Assembly: GCA_016858145.1 (NCBI GenBank)
Contig: JAEHOE010000031.1
Location: 868,001 to 932,000 of the forward strand
Reading direction: 5' to 3'
Origin: Edaphochlamys debaryana
Lineage: Eukaryota; Chlorophyta; Chlorophyceae; Chlamydomonadales
Length of the DNA stretch: 64,000 nucleotides
Below are positions 58,725 to 64,000 of this stretch, one piece after another. A program made the position numbers and the translations under genes. The notes under the pieces were generated by a model. The model saw nothing but the letters and a program-made list of their open reading frames with translations. It had not been told where the DNA came from and did not search any database. The stretch's first letter is position 1; every line of letters starts with the position of its first letter.

Positions 58725-59136
58725 GTGTTGAGGTGTACTCCGGCTGAAAGTTAGGCGGAGGTTGTGTGAGGTTTGAGGGTAGGTGCGGCCTGCATTGGTG
58801 GGGATGAGGTGTCGGGCACTCAGGCTGGCGGCTGGTGTCAGTGTTATGGCGCGGGTTGCGGGGGACGAGTGTGCGGATTGCATGGAGCAGAGACATGTGC
58901 AGTCCAGGAGTGCTGCGGCGGGTTTTAACGGCAGCCAAAGTGCACGGTGCAGACTGCGTACGGGTGCTCGCTAAGGTGAACTGCAGCAGTGTGCAATAAG
59001 TATAATATAATGTGTTACAGCTTGACCGATACGTGTGCACTGTTCCAACACTCCATGTCCATGTCCCACACGGGCGCACGCACCCTCCTCCAGCAACTCA
59101 ATCATGCCTACGAGCTGCAACCGTCGAAGACCTATC

Positions 59137-59141
59137 TGTAA
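59137..59141 (+). terminator. Poly(A) signal TGTAA, methyltransferase
   Basis: About 410 bp after the methyltransferase stop and the first convincing TGTAA in its 3' flank. Confidence 0.5.
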
Positions 59142-59178
59142 CTACTTTTTCCCCTCAGCCTCCAACCATCCTCCAACC

Positions 59179-59183
59179 TTACA
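59179..59183 (-). terminator. Poly(A) signal TGTAA (minus strand), hemerythrin gene
   Basis: About 125 bp beyond the hemerythrin stop codon. It faces the methyltransferase signal with a 37-bp gap. Confidence 0.5.
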
Positions 59184-59306
59184 ACATACCATGTCCAATA
59201 CTGTCAGTCGGGCCGATCTAGCCATCTACCATGTGCGCCTTACCGCAACAACATCCCCCACGTCTGCACACCGGCTGCACGACCCGGCAGTATCTTGTCC
59301 GGACAC

Positions 59307-61453
59307 TTAAACGCGCGGGGGGTTGCCGGCGAAACGCCACATGTCGGCCAGTCCGTCCAGGGGGGCGGTCATCATGTTGGCAACCACGTTGAGCGGCGGC
59401 TTGTTGGGGGCCCACGGGTGCGGCCTGGCGGTGGGGGGGGGCAGGAATGTCCATGCAAGCTTCAAGGTCGAGAGATACGGCGAGACAAGAAGCGTCATGT
59501 TCAAGCAGCCCTGCCACCCCTTCCCTCGCACTGGCCCACCTGGTCACCGCGTGCGCCTTGGCTCCCTCGAACTTGCGGCCCAGGCTGGAGAGCAGGTCGG
59601 CGTCCACACCGGGCAGGGCCTGGGGGGGCGGGAAGAACGGGTGGAGAGGGGTCAAAAGGGAGTGAGAAGATCTGGCGAGTCGTAAGTCAAAGCGGCGGCC
59701 TTGACCACCCTTCCCCAGAATCCAAATCCTACTGCTCCGCACTCCCTCCTACCTCGAACTTTGGCCAGAACGTCTTCTCCTCGTCGTCAATGTGGTGGTA
59801 GAGAACCTGGTTGTGAGGGGGGAAGGGAGCAGGTGTTCAAGAAGACCGTACGCTGGAGAACGCCCCCCGACAGCGTGGGGAAGGATGGGAGCGGGAGCAT
59901 GCAAGTGAACTTTCTCTTCCTCTCCTGCCTACCCGGGATCTACTAAACTGCTAGTCAACATCTCCCCCCCTCCCCCGTCCCCGCCCCCCCCTCTCACGTC
60001 CATGGCCTCCTGCATCTTGGCGTCGAACGCCGTCTCACCGTTCTTCTCAATGGTCATGTGGTTCACCTGGGGGTGAGGGCAGGGTGGGAAAGGTGAGGGG
60101 CAGGCTACAGCCGTGCAGGCGTGTGAGGTGCAGTATAGTCAATGCGAGCGGTAAGCATTACCACCTCCGCATGACGACGCGCACCGTCTACGAGTGGAGA
60201 GGGTGCGGACCCTATTTCCCTGTATCACCCTCCTTCCTCTTCCCCCTTCACCTCCTTCGCCACCCCCTTTCCCCCGCCTCCCCCCCCACACACACCTCCA
60301 TGAGCAGGTCCTTGAGCTGCTGGTGGCCCGTGGGCCCCACCAGCGTGTCGGCGGCCTCGTCGCCCAGGCGCTTGCGGACCTGGGGGGGGGGCCGAGCGGG
60401 GGGCGTGTGGGCGGGGGGGCGTGGTTGGAACGTGGGGGGCATGGGAGACTGCGAAGGAGCCGGTACCCGGTGTGCTTCCCGCATTCCCCGGCTGCAGGTC
60501 GCGTGCCCCACCCCCCGGAAAGCCCCCTCCCACTCCCCCCACCCTCCCCCCCACCTCGGGGTACATGACCTCCTCCTCGGCGGACGAGTGCATGGCGATC
60601 TCGCGGATGAGCGTCCAGGACTGTGGAGGCGGTGGCGATGGTGGTGGCGGGAGCGTTAGGGTGGCGGTCAAGGCAAGGTGAAGCCTCTCAGTGCAGATAC
60701 CGACACAGCCCACGCCCACGCCCACGCCCACGCCCACGCCTGCATGCCTGCGGCCTGCAAGCAAACCTGGGGCTCCCTTGCTGTCACTGCATCCCGACAG
60801 GCCCCATGCTGCGGCCCCGCCGTGCCCCTACCCACCCCCCTGCCCCCCTCCGCCCCACCAGCTTCTGCTTCATCTCCCCGTTCATGTTGGGGCCCTGGGG
60901 GGTGGGTGGAGGGGGACAGGCGGGGATGGAGGTGTTAAGGGGTCAGCCGGCAGCGAAGGGGAGCGAAGGGGAGGCATAGCTAGCCGCGGCGCGAAGTCGG
61001 GGCTCGCACCGATAGCTTAACACCTTCCCCAAAGGTGTGCCCCCAGGCCCCCAGTCCCTCGCCTGCATGAGCCCGCTGCCCCCAGTGCCGCACCTTGTAC
61101 TCCTGCCACAGGGACTTGAACTTGCCATGGTCCTGCGGGGGTAAGGGGAGGCGGCAAACATGGGGCAGGGGGAGGCGAAGGCTGCGGCGTGGCCGGCTGC
61201 TGGCGGGGGGCAGCGAGCGGCGGCGGCACCCTTCGGCCGCTGAGCCCTCCGCCGCCGGCGCAATGCTGGCGTTCGCCGCGTGGCGTTGCTGCGCACCGTC
61301 CCCTCCCGCACGCACGCTGTTGATGAGGGTGATGATGGAGGGGTGGGTGGTGTCGGTGGCCATGCTGGCGTGGGCAGCGGGGAGGAGCGCGGGAGGGGTG
61401 CGGAGCTGTTGAGCGCTGCGGCGGGCTGCGGAGGCGGCAAGCCGAGCTAGCAT
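59307..61453 (-). CDS. Hemerythrin (HHE cation-binding) domain protein
   Basis: Nine exons, 227 aa: 61453-61316, 61132-61094, 60894-60859, 60620-60555, 60379-60296, 60066-59998, 59806-59753, 59619-59540, 59424-59307. Di-iron ligand pattern of a four-helix HHE domain: His in DHGKFKSLWQEYK, HSSAEEEVMYPE (His plus Glu), HQQLKDLLMEVNHMTIEK, and HHIDDEEKTFWPKF. The N-terminus (MLARLAASAARRSAQQL) is Arg/Ala-rich and resembles a mitochondrial presequence. A second Met at residue 31 (MATDTTHPSI) could yield an untargeted form. After the domain comes a tail with PHPWAPNKPPLNVVANMM. Possible roles are O2, NO or iron sensing, none shown. Intron 3, between exons 60894-60859 and 60620-60555, contains a (CCCACG)n run. 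Confidence 0.88.
60706..60740. repeat. Hexanucleotide microsatellite (CCCACG)n
   Basis: About five CCCACG units in an intron of the hemerythrin gene. Simple-sequence repeat. Confidence 0.85.
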
Positions 61454-62024
61454 GAACAGTGCTACACGACGGAGCGGCTGCGAGTGTATGCGAAACGCTG
61501 GAACGTTGCTGTGGGAAATGCTTGGCGGCAGCGCGGTGGCGCCGCTATGAAGGGACGGGCGAACCTACGGGACTCGCCGTGATGCGGCATCAATGACGCA
61601 CGTTTGCACGCCAGCGCGAAGCAGCGAGTCGCACAAGCCCCTTGCGCGCGCACCACGCTCAGGTCCTGCGGCACTCTCGCAGCAACAGCGCGCTTGCGCC
61701 GGCCCCCTCACCATCGCGGCCCTGCAGCGGCGGTGCCGGCCCCCCGCCACCTCTTCGCGAAACCCGCAACCTCGTGGCGCGACCCCCCACCACACTTGCC
61801 TCCGCACCGACCGGCCCTACAGCGTGCTTCAGCTCCGCACACCGCATACCGTGAACATCCACACTTAAAGTTCTGTGCCCCAAGCCCCGTCGACCCAGTC
61901 GCTTGCCCTCACGCCCCCCCCCTGGACTACGCGGGGGTCGCTCGCCACGATCCCTCCAAGCCCCCACTGCCACCCAGCTGGGCCCTTGCAGTCACACACT
62001 ATCTCCCTTCTTCCCTGAGAGCCG
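61454..62024. promoter_or_regulatory. Hemerythrin upstream / TBCA downstream region
   Basis: Both genes are on the minus strand, so this spacer of about 570 bp is the TBCA 3' flank plus the hemerythrin promoter. No TATA box or poly(A) signal was identified with confidence. Confidence 0.4.
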
Positions 62025-62630
62025 CTACTTGAACAGCTGCTCAATCTCCGCCAGCAGCTCCTTGGCCGCCGTCAGCTCCTCCGTCTCCTTGAGGTCCTCC
62101 TCATTCTCAGTCTGCACATGTCCGAACAGCAGGTGGCGTGGCAGGGTGAGAATATCGGTGGACCACGGCATCCACTGGGACGGTCAGGGGTTCTTCGTCC
62201 CACGCGGGCGGGTCCCGCGTGGCCGGCAACGGAGGTGGCCAGGGCTGGCTGTCAGGGCCCGGGGCCGACACGGGATTGGCGCGCAGCCCCCCCACGCACC
62301 ACAAAAGACTGCAGCTCCGTCAGCGCAGCCTCAAGGCGTTGCCGCGTTTGGGGAATCATCATGGCCGACTCCTGGAGCACGTTCTCCTGCGGGTTGAAGG
62401 ATGTTCAGATGCATGCCCATCTGTCGTTGGGCCGCGGCCCTTGCACACACAACCCCGCTACTTACCGCCTGCTTGAGGTCGCTAGCTTCGGCCCCGTCGG
62501 CCTTCATCTTGTCCACGCGAGCCTGCTCCTTGTCGCGCTCCTTCTCATAGTAGCAGAACTCCTTGTGTAGCCGCTTAACGCTGCTGGTCTTAACTTTACA
62601 CTGCTTCACGATCTCTGCCGACGAAGTCAT
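62025..62630 (-). CDS. TBCA: Tubulin-binding cofactor A (tubulin folding chaperone)
   Basis: Captures beta-tubulin folding intermediates and passes them along the cofactor pathway in the cytosol. Three exons, 112 aa: 62630-62466, 62386-62300, 62111-62025. It is a small all-helical protein of family-typical length. The N-terminal helix IVKQCKVKTSSVKRLHKE, then YYEKERDKEQARVDKMKADG, is characteristic. A middle helix NVLQESAMMIPQTRQRLEAA and an acidic C-terminal helix (ELTAAKELLAEIEQLFK) follow. No targeting signal is present. Confidence 0.95.
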
Positions 62631-62754
62631 AGCTGCGGGCTACGCGAGAATAGCTGCTGGGAAATGGCGCGCGAGTGTTGCTCCGCGACGACACGCTTCC
62701 GGGCGATACAGACAACGTATTGAGCGAAGGCTTCTGTAGGCTTTGCGTCTGTCC

Positions 62755-62778
62755 TTCTCCTCCTCCTCCTCCTCCTCC
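62755..62778. repeat. (CTC)n trinucleotide run
   Basis: Seven or so consecutive CTC/TCC units upstream of TBCA. Confidence 0.85.
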
Positions 62779-63481
62779 ACGACGAAGGGCGCTTGGGGCC
62801 TTCCCGATCTAGCGCGCCGTGGACATGGCATGCATGCCCGAGAGCCCCCGCCCTCGCCAACGACCTCCCATGCCCCCTTTATCCACCGTACGAGGCCTTG
62901 CACGCGCAGCATGTCCACAGCACTCTTACCCCTCGGCCCCCGGCCATTGCGGCCGAGGTGCCTGGCCCTGATAGCTGCACACTGCATGCCTTGACGGCCT
63001 TGCTAATGTATGAGTACGCATGCTCCATACAGGTGGATGCCTTCGCCGCCACTTGTGGCGGCTATTTGGCTGAAGGACAGGACAGCCTTATTATACCTGT
63101 GGTACTAGCAGGCGGTTGGCCCCATGCTAGGGAGCTAAGCTTGCCTCGCAGGCTCGCTGTGGCCTACTGTCGCTGCATATGGGCGGGGCGGGTGCTTACG
63201 CTGGTGTGCGGGCTACCTCCAGCGCCCAGTCCCTAGTCCCCAGTCCCCAGAGAGGCCCTCGCCCTGTGTAATCTCTCTCTCGCTCATCTATGCCAGGCAA
63301 TGCCTGCTACCCAGGCAGGCCCAGGCTGCTACCCAGCTTTCCCCAGTCCCCAGTCGGCGGCACACGAGCAGCAAGTAATCAAGTACAGTTCGTGGGAGAT
63401 GTGCTAAGCCTCGGTGGGCTGTGCTGAGGGCTTGGGGCGGGGACCGCGCTCGAGGCCACACAATGTGTGTCGGGACGTACG

Positions 63482-63500
63482 GCGGTGTGTGTGTGTGTGT
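63482..63500. repeat. (GT)n dinucleotide run
   Basis: About nine GT units in the gene-poor right end. Confidence 0.85.
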
Positions 63501-63690
63501 GGGCGCAATGTTTTCGCCGGGTGCAGACGTGTTGTCGCTATACATACCACAGCCTCTAGGGCGGTAGAGAGGCAGCATCCGCTGTCACGTATGAACCGCT
63601 AGATGATGCACTTGTCGTCACCGCACTGAGTCGCAAAGAGCAGGTGGGACGCGGCGTACCGTCCCTATAGAGTGTTTGATAGATGGCTGA

Positions 63691-63885
63691 CGGTCCCATA
63701 CTGAACTTGAGGCTGCGCAAGCAGAGGCACAGGACCTCTGCCTAGAAGACTGTGCATCGGAAGCCAAAGGCGTAGAAGTCAGCATTAAAGCCCAGACTGG
63801 CGAGGACTCGGCTGCAGAACAGTCTGGAGACTTGCGCACCCCAGCCATCACCTCCCTCGCCGGAGAGAGCCATCGCCCCACCTGA
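63691..63885 (+). other. Coding-like open fragment of unknown origin
   Basis: Sixty-four codons open on the plus strand with no ATG, rich in Glu and Ala (TELEAAQAEAQDLCLEDCAS, then SEAKGVEVSIKAQTGEDSAA), ending at TGA 63883-63885. Another open piece in a different frame lies just upstream (about 63588-63665, YEPLDDALVVTALSRKEQVG). The pattern suggests a decayed transposon protein or an exon of a gene crossing the right edge. No family was recognised. Confidence 0.25.
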
Positions 63886-64000
63886 GCCGCTGCAACTGGT
63901 GCCATGTCCTTCCAGGCATAATGGAGTAAGGGTCAGACCTGTGCGCTATGGCGCGTCCTCCACCGCGACAGCAGGCAGAGCCCGCAGCTGGACCGCCGAG

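Larger units (their letters stand above)
58725..59306. other. Convergent 3' flanks of methyltransferase and hemerythrin genes
   Basis: Poly(A) signals for both strands lie within 47 bp of each other: TGTAA at 59137-59141 (+) and TTACA at 59179-59183 (TGTAA on -). No other feature was seen. Confidence 0.55.
62631..64000. other. Right-end region, no complete gene
   Basis: It contains the TBCA promoter (minus strand), a (CTC)n run at about 62755-62778, and a (GT)n run at about 63482-63500. A coding-like fragment without a start is described separately. Repeated CCCCAGTCCC motifs occur near 63230-63350. Confidence 0.4.

Noticed and set aside
1..64000. CRISPR arrays, prokaryotic operons or prophage
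   Set aside because: The window is intron-rich nuclear eukaryotic DNA. The repeats seen are microsatellites or local duplications without spacer structure.

Overview
The window is nuclear DNA of a volvocine-type green alga (Chlamydomonas or a close relative). It is GC-rich, and its genes are cut by many short GT-AG introns with pyrimidine-rich 3' ends. TGTAA poly(A) signals follow several genes. The products include a photosystem I antenna protein, cytochrome c6A and a plastid type-II NAD(P)H dehydrogenase. Urea is handled by separate urea carboxylase and allophanate hydrolase genes instead of urease. All exon models were built by eye from splice sites and protein similarity. Each has a total length divisible by three, but none has transcript support here. 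The exact species is not determined.

Layout. 0.9-25.7 kb is a urea-assimilation cluster: urea carboxylase DUR1 (-), allophanate hydrolase DUR2 (+), and two tandem DUR3 urea/Na+ symporters (+). The DUR3 5' end also occurs as two orphan fragments, one inside a DUR2 intron and one downstream of the second DUR3. 28.1-30.7 kb is a leucine-rich-repeat protein. 30.7-35.7 kb is a gene-poor, duplicated stretch holding a truncated copy of the 5' end of the next gene. 35.7-41.6 kb is a receptor-like TKL kinase with signal peptide, ectodomain and one TM segment. 43.1-46.5 kb is a second LRR protein. 47.4-49.0 kb is an LHCA antenna gene (-), with an inverted pseudogene copy of its 5' end at 50.4-50.7 kb. 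51.0-54.5 kb is an NDC1-like dehydrogenase (-), head to head with cytochrome c6A (+, 54.8-56.1 kb). 56.9-58.7 kb is a METTL21-type methyltransferase, convergent with a hemerythrin-domain protein (-, 59.3-61.5 kb). Tubulin cofactor A (-) follows, and then a gene-poor right end.

How the genes fit together. DUR3 imports urea. DUR1 carboxylates it with ATP and bicarbonate to allophanate. DUR2 hydrolyses allophanate to ammonium and CO2. Together these form a complete nickel-independent pathway in one 25 kb block. LHCA, NDC1 and cytochrome c6A form a second loose neighbourhood of thylakoid or plastid redox genes. The two DUR3 genes are near-identical in patches that include introns, which suggests gene conversion. 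The main candidates for something unusual are the scattered DUR3 5' ends, the inverted LHCA pseudogene, and the duplicated promoter plus signal peptide upstream of the receptor kinase. No wholly new system was recognised.
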